64,000 bases of DNA, from the NCBI GenBank assembly GCA_029207755.1, contig JARCOQ010000011.1, positions 23,029,212 to 23,093,211 of the forward strand, written 5' to 3'. This DNA is from Chamaea fasciata. Lineage: Eukaryota > Chordata > Aves > Passeriformes > Sylviidae. The translations under genes were made by a program, and so were the position numbers. Shown one piece after another: positions 48,905-59,490 of this stretch (positions are counted from its first letter, which is position 1; each line of letters opens with the position of its first letter). A model generated the notes under the pieces. It worked only from the letters and a program-made list of their open reading frames with translations. It was not told the DNA's origin and ran no database searches.

Positions 48905-49275
48905 AATATGCAGAGCAAATATGTATTACAATGTTTAACATGAGCATAGAAAAGAAAAGGTGCATAGTAAATATTTAAATATAACATATTTAAATATGCA
49001 TAAAAATATATAATTCAATATAAATATATATACACAATACATTTAAATATATATTTATATAAATCTATATAAATAAATCTATATCTATATAAATATATAA
49101 ATGTAAATAAAATATATCTAAATATATAGTTATTAAAATACATATAGATATATATTTTATAAATATATGTTTTATATAAATATAATAATATCACTATATA
49201 AATATAATAAAATAAATAAATTATTTAAATATGAGTGTAAATATGAATATATTTAAATAAATATAATTTTAATAC
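48905..49275. repeat. AT-rich low-complexity block
   Basis: Almost pure A/T sequence of TATATAAATATA and AAATAAATATA words, about 370 bp, without a strict period. It would melt easily and could behave as a matrix-attachment-like or fragile AT island, but no such function is shown by sequence alone. Confidence 0.9.
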
Positions 49276-52200
49276 TCATGCCTAATACCACAACCTGAAG
49301 TGTCAGCATAGATCAGCATGGATTCCTCTTATTTGATATTAACTCCATAAAAACTAAGAAAATCAAAACAAAACTGTACTAAAATATAATTTGAGAACAA
49401 GGGTCACACATATTATAATAATTTATGACCATTTGAGTGTATTTTATCTATTTTACATTGCAATCAAGTGATGTGATCTATTTTCTCATTTTTTGTAATT
49501 CCATTTGTCTCGGGAAGTTCTGAAATAAATCATTAAATATTGCTTACTTTGTCAGGGGAGCCCAAAATGCCTGAGACAGCTCCTGGCTTGTTTCCTGTCA
49601 GTCTAAACTATTTTCATTAGCTCCTGTAACAAAACAAAAATCTTCAAAATGTCTTCATGTTTTACTCTTTAAGAAAGGAGTACTTTGAAATGAAACACGG
49701 GAAGTAAAAAATAGCAACAAATTTTGCTTTGAAATGTTGAAACCAAAAAAAACAAACCCAACACCCTTTGATGTCTGCTCCAAACTTTTTTTTCCCCCTC
49801 AGATGAGACAATCTTGTGAATTAGATATAAATAGTTCTGGTGACCTGAATCTGCATTTTTTTTTCTACAGATCATGTACTTACACCTGCGTTTTGTCCCT
49901 GTTGAGCAGGGTTAAAAATCCCTTCCCACCCAGAGGGATGAACAGAAGTTCATGAGGTTACAAATATTGCTGATAATGGAGCAGATCTTTAAATATCTCT
50001 TTGTATTATCTAAATATATCTGAACCACTGGATCCTGGTGTTCGCTGCTCATGAATTGGGTTTCCTACTGGGTTTAAATTTGTTTAAACTTTAAATATGA
50101 AGTTTTTTGGGGGAGGTCTCTGAAAATTTTTGAAGGTTCAAAAAATACTCTTCATTCCCATCATCAGCGTGGGAAGTGACTGTGTTTTCACAATACTTTT
50201 TAATAATGACAAAAACCTGCCTGATTTCCAAAAAGTTTCTAATAATTTTGCACCCAATTTTTTTTCTTTGCTGGGCATTTCCTTCCTGAAAAGTTGCAGT
50301 TCTCAAATCAATTTCTTGTAGCAATTTCTCTGTCTGTCCTTCTTTTCTTTTTCTCCCTTTCCCTCCTGCCATTCCCTTGAAGATCACTCCAGGATGTTCA
50401 ATTTTTGCCTGAGTTTTCCCAGGACAAAGAATGGTAAAAATTACTCTACTTTGATGCTGCACGAAGTCAAATAGGCTTCAAAATTATTTTTTAGGAGGAT
50501 AAATAAATTTATAGGAAAAAAGAAAACTCACCATATAGGGAAGATATTTATTTTAAATGTTCTCTCCATTAAATACTCGGTGCAGGATTGGTTGATTTTT
50601 TGATTTTTTGGATTTGTTTTGAAGAACAACAAGTGTAAATAAGGAACAAATATTTGTTCTGCAGCAGGGATTGCTGCACCCAGGGGTTTTGTGCACCCAT
50701 TCAGATGTGAATCTGCATTTTGTGATCTGTATTGACACCTCCTCTGTAGTGTCTGGAAATTCCTGTACATCCAGCTCTAATTAAGGCTACACATGCCAGG
50801 GATAAAAGACTCATTTGTATTTATGTATATGAAAGCAAATCTCTCCTTTCAAAGCGAGAGATTTGCTGGTTTTCTCTCTTTTTTTTGGTTTATTTATTTT
50901 TCTTCTATTTTTAAGGCTCTTTTTGGCTTTATGTAATGTATGTATCTGACAAGAATCCCTGGCTGAGGCTAATTTAGTGGGAAAGGCAGACATCTTTATT
51001 TTTAGAGACTTCATCTGAGTAAATGTTGAGGAAAAAAAAAAAGAAGTCTGCTAAGCCAAAGTTTTCTTTTCTCTTGCAGCATTTCTATTCTTGTGCTCTT
51101 CCAGAAGGTTCTGCCTTCCCTTGCTCGTTGTGAAGCCAACACACCTTGACACCTTGACAGCTGGTAGGGTTTTATTGTCTGGGGGGACACCAAGTGACAA
51201 AAACCGCACACTTGGATGTTTCCCCCAGTCACTCCTGATGAGCCTCACAAAGAATGTTTTTAATCCGTCCTTGATTGCGTTGCCAGGTTTTGATCTGCTG
51301 GGATCAAAAATTCCATATATTCTTTGCCATTTATGCAAAACTCTGTCAGAAACGGATTCATCAGGACGGCCCCAGCCATGCAGAACCAACCACACGTGGA
51401 AATGCTGATTTGAGGTGACAAAAGGAAGCTCAGGCAGCTCCAGATTTGCACATTTTGGGCCACATCTGTCTCTGCAGCTTCACACATTTCTGGCTCCACA
51501 ACACCTGTCCTAAACTGGACAAAGAGAAGGTGGAGTCACAGTGCTGGGATGACACCAAGGAGCAGAATTTTAGAATTTAACACACATCTGGCAACAATTT
51601 TGAGGAATCCCCTCCTCTGGAATTGAGCTGTATCCCAATGGTAGTTATTTTAAAATAATACTTCAAAATATTTTAAAATGGAGTTATTAAAAAAAATATT
51701 TCCCTGAAAATATTTTCCTTTACAGCATTCTTTGTGCTTTCAGAGCCCTCAGCAAAGCCCATCCTATTTTCTCTGTGTGTAGAAGTGGAGAGGGAGCACA
51801 TCGCGCATATTATTTATTCTTTGCTATGTGCAAAACGTTTATTTCAAAGCGAATCATAAGGAGTGGACAAACATTTTGCTGCTTTATCCACTTCGGTGAT
51901 TTTGGAAATTATAGCCACTGTCTTCTATTATTTTATTCTTTTTCACAATTAATTATAGAGAAGGATTTTTAAATCCATTTGGGCAGTGTCACTGTGAGCT
52001 ATTCACAATTTACTGCAAAAGTAAAGGGGAAGAGAAAAAGCAGGATTCTTTGTCTTATTCCTTTCCCATGTGGGTTTTTTTAATATCATTTTGTTCAGAA
52101 TACGATGAAAAGTTTAGAAAATTGCACCTGGGTTGGATCCACTCCATCCTAGAGCTGCTGGGATCGGATGGACGTGAGGGATGGGGAGAAGAGAAGCCAC

Positions 52201-52932
52201 CAGCAAGGAGAGGGGGGCTCTGTGTTTGGTTTAACCCTGATTAGTTCTAGATTTTAAAATTCCCATCCTACATGCACTCCCACACATCCCTAAGATGATC
52301 CTCTTCCCTCTTATTTACTTTTATTTGTACAGTTTTAGGTTACATGAATTAAATAACATTTTCACGTATTTAAATGGCCTGTCAAATCCCGGCATTCAGG
52401 ATTTCAAACCCGCTGCCTTGGGTTTTTAATTTCCTTGAAATGTCCTTTTTTTTTTTTTTTTTTTTCATTTCTTGTCTTTTCTCTCTCTCCTAACAGCAAG
52501 AATGTGCTAAAATGTTTATCAAGCCTTGCTCTTTTCCCTGAGAAACTCCAAGGATAATTACATTTCATAATTATCCGCCGCTGCCTGCAAGAGCCGTGTT
52601 CACCCTCTGGACCTGTTGTTCTGTTGCTGCTCTATCTCGTGCAGCAAAATTCTCCTCAGCTCCTCTTAAACAACATTAATCCCATCAAAAGTGGCTCAGA
52701 TAATGTCATCAGCTCTGACACAGCCTTCTCAGAATTCCCTGTCTCTGCCGAGGTGTAATGTCCTCTTAGGTGTAATTAAATTATGTCAAGAGGATTTTCT
52801 TGGTGGGAATAGAAAGGGAACGTTTAGGTACAAGATTTTTTCGTTTCAGCCTGGGCCTCAGCTGCTGTTGGGTGATTGTTTATCTCCACCTCGTTGTTGT
52901 GAGGGCTCATCCCTCTCCAGACTGAATCCCAA
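49276..52932. other. Unique AT-rich noncoding stretch
   Basis: No gene, LTR or LINE recognised. Small items: the perfect 14-bp palindrome TTATTTTAAAATAA at 51645-51658, a T-run at about 52447-52465 and a short hairpin at 52552-52576. Confidence 0.5.
52552..52576. promoter_or_regulatory. Perfect 9-bp inverted repeat with TAATTA cores
   Basis: GGATAATTA and TAATTATCC flank a 7-base spacer, forming a perfect inverted repeat. Each arm holds a TAAT/ATTA homeodomain core. It sits in a unique, CpG-containing stretch (CCGCCGCTGCC just downstream). It could be a paired homeodomain site, or a chance hairpin. Confidence 0.25.
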
Positions 52933-53030
52933 AATGGTTTGGGTTGGGAGGGATCTCAAGGCATCCTCCAGTCCCGTGGGCCCAGGTTTCTCCAAGTCCC
53001 ATCCAGTCTGGCCTGGGACACTTGGAATAA
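52933..53030 (-). mobile_element. CR1 LINE fragment (3' part)
   Basis: Plus-strand reading: AATGGTTTGGGTTGGGAGGG, ATCTCAAGGCATCCTCCAGT, CAGGTTTCTCCAAGTCCCAT and CCAGTCTGGCCTGGGACACT. This is the reverse complement of a CR1 tail, shortened by internal deletion of the GGCAGGGACACCTTCCAC segment. Confidence 0.88.
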
Positions 53031-53589
53031 TGAATCTGCAACTTCTGGGTGACTTCTGCTTCCCTTCTCCTCCTGAGACACATTCCTGCATCAGGAGAAA
53101 TGATTTTTGCTCTAAAATGCTCTAATTCCAGCTGATCTCTTGCAGCTGGAGCAGCTGAGGAACTTTGCACAGCTTGAAGCTGTGTGAGCAGCTGAAAGGA
53201 GGTGAGGGGATTTCCAGAATGGGAACCCCAAATGGGAGCCCCAGAATGGGTAACCTCAAAAGAACCACAGAATAAACAGAGGCATTGAGTCACTGAGGCT
53301 GGTGTGGATCAGGACAGGGAGAAGTGTCAGGAGCCTTCTCCTGGGGGCTGGGGCTGTGGAGGGAGAAGAACACTCCCAAGGGACCTACTCTGGGAACACT
53401 GGACTCACAATGCCTAAAGACGACTTCTTTCTATCCACAAAACACGATTTTAACTCGTATTTGCCTCCTCTATTCCAAACTTTGCCGCTGCCTTATTCCT
53501 GGGAGTGACCCCCCCAACTTCAGGGGGAGAACATCACCAAAAGCGCCGGAATTCGGTCATCTGTTACCTTTATTAGCACAGTAAATCCT
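53031..53589. other. Unique noncoding sequence with 13-bp repeat
   Basis: A three-unit degenerate 13-bp repeat (AGAATGGGAACCCC type) at about 53216-53254 is the only structure seen. No gene recognised. Confidence 0.5.
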
Positions 53590-54000
53590 GCTGCTCTGGG
53601 CTGTTATTTATGGAGCCCTGAGCGCAGCAACTGCTGGATCTATTGCCTCTGGTTGCTTCATTATCTATTTAAGATGCAAAGCAAACCATTATGTTTTGTT
53701 GCATTATCCTCGTCAGACTTTATTGCTCTCGTCGCTGGCGAGAGCTGTAGCTCCGTTCCGCCACGTCTGTGTGAGCAATAATTCCCCACAGGGTTTGTTG
53801 TTTTGTTTTGTTTTTTTTTTTTTCACAGCCAGCTACTTTCTTTTTTGGAAGTGCTGTGGAAGTCTGATAGCAGCAATACTTGTACTCACTAAATCATTAA
53901 TTTGATCTAAAATGTTATGGAGGGAACGGCTTCGTCTTTAACGGAGCCGTTGTCTTTTTTTTTTTCTTTCCTGCTCTTGTCTAAAAGCCTTTCAGGAGGG
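53590..54000. promoter_or_regulatory. Candidate conserved noncoding element with two hairpins
   Basis: Unique sequence with unusually many CpGs for this window. Two perfect 7-bp inverted repeats occur: GCTCTCG/CGAGAGC around 53725-53745 with a 7-base spacer, and AACGGCT at 53925-53931 with AGCCGTT at 53945-53951. The second holds three MYB-type AACGG/CCGTT cores. ATTA cores also occur (CTTCATTATC, AAACCATTATG, AAATCATTAATTTG). A T-run at 53810-53824 and another at about 53957-53967 interrupt it. The regulatory role is inferred. Confidence 0.22.
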
Positions 54001-55737
54001 AAATGCACGTTTCTGAGGAATTCGAGCTGTTTGAACTTTGTTCTGGTTGTCTTCAGATGCATCCAAAAAGAGGAAAGAGGTGATGAGATCTATAGGTGAC
54101 TCAGAGTTATCCCCAGAATTCCAGGTGGATCTGGAGGCCGAGTTCCTTCCTTCCTTCCCATATTATGCATGAGGAATGAGTCTGCACCTGATGTGTTCAC
54201 CTCCTCAAAGTCAATTATTCCTGCTAAAAGAGCAAAATTTTGAATTTACAGTGCAGACAAACGAGTTCCTGCTGAATGCCAGGCTCTGCCCATCTCCTGT
54301 TTTGAAAGACAGGATTTTATTCACCACATTTATTCGAGATCTATGTGAACTTCTGTGGGTGGCTGTTTCAAAACAGTGTGCTCAAACCTCAAGGTAACTT
54401 TCATTCCTGTTAATGGACTCCCACAGAACTTCTGAAATGGGTGAAAGGGTAAAAAAATATCTGAAGTGCTCTGGTATTTAGGGGAATACAGAGATTTCCA
54501 AGGTGCATTTGTACCTGGAGAGCCCCAGCATTCCTCCATCAGTGCTCTGGACTTACACTCTGCTGTGATTTTCAGAACTTAGACTCATTTTTTTGACTGC
54601 CACTGCAATGTTTTCACCACCTCAGACACTCCATAATTCTTTCTCTTCAGAACGGTTTATTAGAATGATGGAAAACAGTCAAACACTTCCCATCTTCTGA
54701 CTCTGCATAGGGAAAAAACTATTAATATTTGATGCTAATCTTTCTGCAGGAGACCAAACGCAGTTCTCTGCAAAGTGGAATAAAATACAGCACGGCTGAG
54801 CCTACAGAGGAGATGCTCAGAATTTGCTGTGCAATCGCCGTTATTTTTAATAATTTGCTAAATTGCATGATCACTATTCCAAATAACAAACCTGAACACT
54901 CCATACATTATATTTTTTGATGCAAAATATAACATCTGCTGGCCTTTTCCCTTAAAATTTCACATCATTCTCATGGCAAAATCATCCAAGCTCCTCAGGC
55001 CAGCCTTGGGATATTCAGAGATAAAAAGAAAGTGTCAGCTTACCCCTAAACAAGGCAGATTTTATTGCCCCACTAACCAAGCCATGAGGGTGGGTTGTAG
55101 CATGAAAACCCGGCACTAAAATCTCCATCAGAGCGTTTTGTTTTCTATTATTTGCCTCACTGGTAGTAAGTTCATGGAGGATTGGTTTTTATGTGAGAGA
55201 GAAATAAAAATGTGAGGGGGAACAAGCAACCCAGGCAGTGTTCTTGCATGTAAAGGTGGAATTTTAAGAGCCCTCTTGGTACAGGATTATTGCTAAGTTA
55301 AAAGGAAAAAAAAAAAGAAAAAAAGCAGCAGAGCATCTAATGTGGATGCTGTAGGATCTCTGATTATAATAAAAATATCTGGTAAGAGACTGTTAAATCC
55401 TAAATCTCTTTTCATGTGATTTGTAATCATTTCAGCTGAAATTTCCAGTATAAAACCTGAGGCTGGTTCATGACTGCACAGAGAATGAGTTTTAAAAGTG
55501 TTAATAAAATGCTCAATGTTTTCCAGATCTTTTGCACAAGACGAAAGCAATTGGCAGCTATAATAGTGGGATTAATATATATAAATCCATATAATGTATA
55601 GAGAGCTCTGTAGCATGCAGATCAAATAATTACTGATCTCAGAATGCCGAGAAAACAGAAAATCCACACTTATAGGAGAAAATTTAGTATTTATTACTGA
55701 AAACAATTTAGGATTTCTTGAAAACCAGTGAGTCAGC
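54001..55737. other. Unique noncoding sequence
   Basis: No gene or mobile element recognised. Short simple tracts only (TTCC units near 54146-54160, A-rich near 55303-55325). Confidence 0.5.
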
Positions 55738-55866
55738 AGAACCCCAGGATCATGGAATGGTTTGGGCTGGGAGGAACCTTGGAGCTCCTCTCCTTCCACA
55801 CCTGCCATGGACAAGGACACCTTCCACAGCCCAGGTTTGCTCAGAACTCTATCCAACCTGGCCTCA
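55738..55866 (-). mobile_element. CR1 LINE fragment interrupted by an LTR
   Basis: Plus-strand reading: GATCATGGAATGGTTTGGGC, TGGGAGGAACCTTGGAGCTC, CCATGGACAAGGACACCTTC and GAACTCTATCCAACCTGGCC. The CR1 similarity stops abruptly at CCTGGCCTCA, where an LTR begins. The next CR1 bases expected (TTGGACACTTCC) may be represented by CTTGAACACTCTC at 56163, after the LTR, but similarity is lost beyond that. Confidence 0.92.
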
Positions 55867-56160
55867 TGATGCTATTTTACACCACAACGACACAGACTCC
55901 GAACTTTAGAAGGCTGAAAATTATTCTTTTATTTTTGGGATGTGTCTCCCTTTTATACTCTCTACACAGACCAATTTGATTGGTGAAACAAAGGACAGCC
56001 TCTTCACTCACATTGGTCAGAGCAGAGGGACATCAATAAGTCCCTCCTAGGGCAGGGAATGAATAATAAAGTTACAGCTACAAAAACATTTCTTCTGTTT
56101 ACAGAAAATTCCCTGGGAAAAGAATTTCAGAAAACCAAAAGGCACAGAACCAGGGCTACA
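55867..56160 (-). mobile_element. Solo LTR, family B, minus strand
   Basis: A 294-bp element that on the minus strand starts TGTAGCCCTGG and ends AATAGCATCA (TG...CA). Promoter and polyadenylation signals lie in the right order on that strand: GTATAAAAGGGAGACACATC (TATA box; plus strand about 55938-55961), then AATAAAAG about 20 bp later, then the end. Flanks GCCTCA (55861-55866) and GCCTTG (56161-56166) share GCCT, consistent with a decayed 4-6 bp target duplication. No internal viral genes are present. It is unrelated in sequence to family A. Confidence 0.75.
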
Positions 56161-56694
56161 GCCTTGAACACTCTCTTTTTAGCCAAAACCTCTGGATTTT
56201 CCTCCAAACTGAACCTCTGGGTGTGGTTCACTGTGCTGAACCCAGAGTGGGTTTAGCGTTGCCTCCAACATCCCACCCTCCCAACTCCCCACCTCGGAGT
56301 CACTCCCCACTTGGCTGTAACAGACACAACCCCGCCAAGCTGCTCAACAAGAAAACCACAGAGCCCAAAAACCACTGAAAATTCTGCCTGTTCAGCCTCC
56401 CTGGCTGCTCCTCGTGGGCCTTCAAACAGCCCGTGTTTGCCTTTGTGCCTGCAGCCCTGGCAGACAGATCCCTCCTGCTCCCGCTCGTGTCTCTGCGCGC
56501 TGCCGGAGATCAAACCCAAGCTGATTCCAGCTCCTGACAAGCTCCAGGCACCAGAGCAACAGCAGAACTTGTCTCTTCTCATGGCTTTGTTTCCCCAAGT
56601 TGTCAATTAGCAGGAGGGAAAGTGTCACTCTCACCAGCAGCTTTAGTTCCGTGCCCGGATTCTTTTGGGTTTTGGGTTTGTTTTTTTTTTTAAT

Positions 56695-56725
<31 letters not shown>

Positions 56726-57184
56726 GGGAGCATCGTTTGTCAAAAGTGTCGCTCGTGGAAGCTTGCTGGGGGTTTTTTATGTCTCTGGAAATATTCTTAA
56801 AAGATGTTCTTTCATTATCTGGTGTTCGTTTAGACCAAGCGCTTTTGAAGTGATGTTGTTAGGCTTTGGAAATTTCTGAAGTTGACAACAATAAAGAAGG
56901 CTGGGGAAGTTGAAATTCTTTGGTTTCAACAACAATGTTCTTTTTTTTTTTTCTTTCCTTTCCCCTCCCTTGTTGTTAAAATCTGTGACTTAGCATTTAA
57001 AAAAGAAGAAAAGAAAAAAAGACAGGAGAAGTTTTCCCAGTTTTTCTACTTTTCACGTACTACAAGCAAAATTTTTCCCCAGCATTTGCAGCTCTTGGTG
57101 CTGCTCCCCTGCTCATGGCCTTAGGGATGTGCTCCCAGCCACCTGGGCTGTCCCTCCGTATCTTTCTTCTCATGCTGGAGCACA
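56161..57184. other. GC-richer unique sequence, then T-rich tract
   Basis: Nothing recognised from 56161 to 56650 apart from a plus-strand open frame of about 100 codons with no known domain. A long T-rich tract occupies about 56680-56725 and another T-run is at 56940-56952. An A/G-rich tract lies at 56998-57022. Confidence 0.45.
56680..56725. repeat. Poly-T tract
   Basis: Two T-runs, the second about 27 long, separated by AATTC. Possibly the antisense tail of an old retroposed sequence; no body is recognised. Confidence 0.85.
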
Positions 57185-57640
57185 TCCAGGGAAGGGAATG
57201 GGGTTGGGAAAGGGGCTGGAGAGAGGCTGAGGGAGCTGGGAAAGGGGCTCAGCCTGGAGAAAAGGAGGCTCAGGGGGGACCTTGTGGCTCTGCACAAGTC
57301 CCTGACAGGACAGCCAGGGGAGGGATTTGGGATCTTATTCCAGGGAAAAGGGACAGGAGGAGAGGGAATGGCCTAAGGGGAGGTTTAAATTGGATATTTG
57401 GGAAAATTCCTTCATGGGAAGGGTTGTAAAGCATTGGGAGGAGCTGCTCAGGGCAGTGGTGGCGTCCCAATCCTGGAATTTTTCGGTCCCTCATCTTGGA
57501 ATTGTTCAATCCCCATCCCTGGCAATGTTCAGAAGATCTGTGGATGTGGCCCTCAAGGCCGTGGCTCAGTGGGAGTGTGGTGGTGATGCCAGGTCATGGT
57601 CGGACCTGATGATTTTAAATGTCTTTTCCAAGTCTAGAAT
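57185..57640 (+). mobile_element. CR1 LINE fragment, longest plus-strand copy
   Basis: About 455 bp of CR1 tail in order: CTCAGCCTGGAGAAAAGGAG, GCTCAGGGGGGACCTTGTGG-CTCTGCACAAGTCCCTGACA, GGGGAGGTTTAAATTGGATA, ATTCCTTCATGGGAAGGGTT, AAGCATTGGGAGGAGCTGCT, GGATGTGGCCCTCAAGGCCG and finally TGATGATTTTAAATGTCTTT-TCCAAG. A local duplication of the CCTGGAATT/TTGGAATTG segment sits at about 57465-57525. It is 5'-truncated and noncoding; the frames of 80-120 codons across it are not genes. Confidence 0.93.
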
Positions 57641-57981
57641 TCCACATTTTCCTGTCCCTGCCCTTCCAGTGGGACGGCAATAAACCTTTAATTGTCCCTG
57701 CAAGTGAAACCCCTGGGTCACCTTGTGCTCCGGGCTGGTTTGTGCTCCACGGGCCCTGCTCAAATTAAATATTTATCAGGTACCTCTAAAGTAAATAAGA
57801 ACAGAAATGTGATCCTCGCAGGAGAGGCACCGAGGGACCCACGTGGCCTTTCCTCTCCCTGTAAAACATCTCCTGCTGCTGTTTGCTTGGAAAATTCTGG
57901 GGATTTGCTGCAGCACAATCACGTTTGCAGCTGCAGCAGATACTCAGGGCTACCTCTGGTGAGCACCTGAAGATGCTCTCG
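57641..57981. other. Unique noncoding sequence
   Basis: No gene or element recognised. Confidence 0.5.
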
Positions 57982-58078
57982 TGCTCATTTTGTAACAAGA
58001 ACATCTGTAAGATGTGTTCATGCTCATTTTGTAACAAGAACATCTGTAAGACGTGCTCATGCTCATTTTGTGATAAGT
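57982..58078. repeat. 39-bp tandem repeat, 2.5 units
   Basis: TGCTCATTTTGTAACAAGAA followed by CATCTGTAAGATGTGTTCA repeats at 57982, 58021 and (partial) 58060. Because 39 is a multiple of three, the plus strand shows a 13-residue pseudo-repeat CSFCNKNICKxCS. The first two units are almost identical, suggesting a fairly recent expansion. There is no evidence of a transcript. Confidence 0.92.
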
Positions 58079-59441
58079 CCACAGCTGCTATTTTACTTTT
58101 CCAGCATACTGAAAACACCTGAGAGCTTTCAGGGTTTTTCTTTTTTTTTTTTTTTTTAATTAAAAAGAAATAAAAGATGTGTTTAAAAATTATAAAAAAA
58201 AAATCACACTGCAGGAAAATAAGCATTTATTTTGTCCTCATTCTTTATGGTAATTACCCAGATATTCAGAATGTAGCTTTTTAAACCTTGCTACTGCACA
58301 TGTGCTACTTATATTTATTTTATATTTTATTTTATTTTATTTTTTAGATGTGGACTTACATTCTACTTTATTTGAGGATTTCCATTATTATTTAAAGTTA
58401 TTTAACTTTATTTAAACTAATGTAACTTTAGTTAAACTAATTTAACTTTATTTAACTAATTTTAAACAAAATTAAGGAAGCAGACTGCTTACATCCATCC
58501 TACACAGGTGAACATATATGAATACAGGGCATGGAGATGAAGCATCAATAGAAATAAAATAAATATAAATAAAAACATATCTGAATAAAAACAATCTCTG
58601 AACGTGGTGACTTTTTACAGAGTCTCCATAGTATGAAGATTATATCCTACAAAGATGCAGGAATTAATATTGAAATATGTTTTATAACATTCATTATATA
58701 TTTTTTTCATTTATGAAGAAAAGAAATGAGAGAAAAGCAAGAGGAAAGAAAAATGAAAAGTGGGATTTTTTTTGTCAGGTATCCATATATTTTCCTTTGA
58801 CATAACCAGTTCTGCAGGATTTAGAAATTTATGTCTGCACATGTAAATATTTATCCTAACAAACACATCCTCTATAGGTTGATGCTATAGATGACTGTGA
58901 AAGCCACATTTCCAGCAGCTGAAGAAATTTCCTCTCTCAGGTGCTCTTTCTACACCAGACCAACAACCAAAACAAGTTCTGATTTATTCCCCAGCACGGA
59001 ACTTTGAATGTTGGAAATACATAACCTGATATTGGACATTTTCACTTCGTTGCCATTATTTTAAAAGCTTCTTTTAGTTTTGCTCCCCCTTTATTTAAAG
59101 AAAAAAAAAATAATTTTTACCCATAGATGCATTTGTATTCTCATAAATCTGCTTTATGGTATGGTGGGAAGTGAATTCCCTGTCTGGCATCCAGAAGCAA
59201 TAAATACAAAAAAATCTCGCAGGAGTTATCTCACAGGATGTGGAGAATTCCACCTTTTGTCATTCCCTGGAGAGGAAATACTGAATCAAAGGAAAATCTG
59301 AATTAGCTCTGCAGAGCTCTAATGGAAGACTCAAGAAGAAGTGCATTAAAATGCATTTTGAGAGGCAGAAAAGCCTGACGCAAAATTATTCTCATACGAT
59401 ATTAATGAGCGGTTCTATTTTCTAGGTGCTGAGTATTTAAA
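58079..59441. other. AT-rich noncoding sequence
   Basis: No gene recognised. Contains T-runs near 58140-58157, a TTTTA tract at about 58316-58345 and the 20-bp repeat listed separately. Confidence 0.5.
58398..58462. repeat. 20-bp AT-rich tandem repeat, three units
   Basis: Units built on AACTTTATTTAAACTAATGT with AACTTTA at 58404, 58424 and 58444. Diverged in the outer unit. Confidence 0.8.
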
Positions 59442-59490
59442 TCATGGAATATCTGAAGTTGGAAGGGACTGAGAAAGGCTCTCGTGGGTG
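59442..59490 (-). mobile_element. CR1 LINE 3' end, short fragment
   Basis: AATCATGGAATATCTGAAGT followed by TGGAAGGGACTGAG is the plus-strand appearance of a CR1 terminus (AATCATAGAATATCCTGAGT-TGGAAGGGACC). Similarity fades within about 80 bp. Confidence 0.75.

Noticed and set aside
56311..56610. Plus-strand frame of about 100 codons, Ser/Pro/Cys-rich, in GC-rich sequence
   Set aside because: Starts at TTG, has no recognised domain, and GC-rich DNA has few stops by chance.
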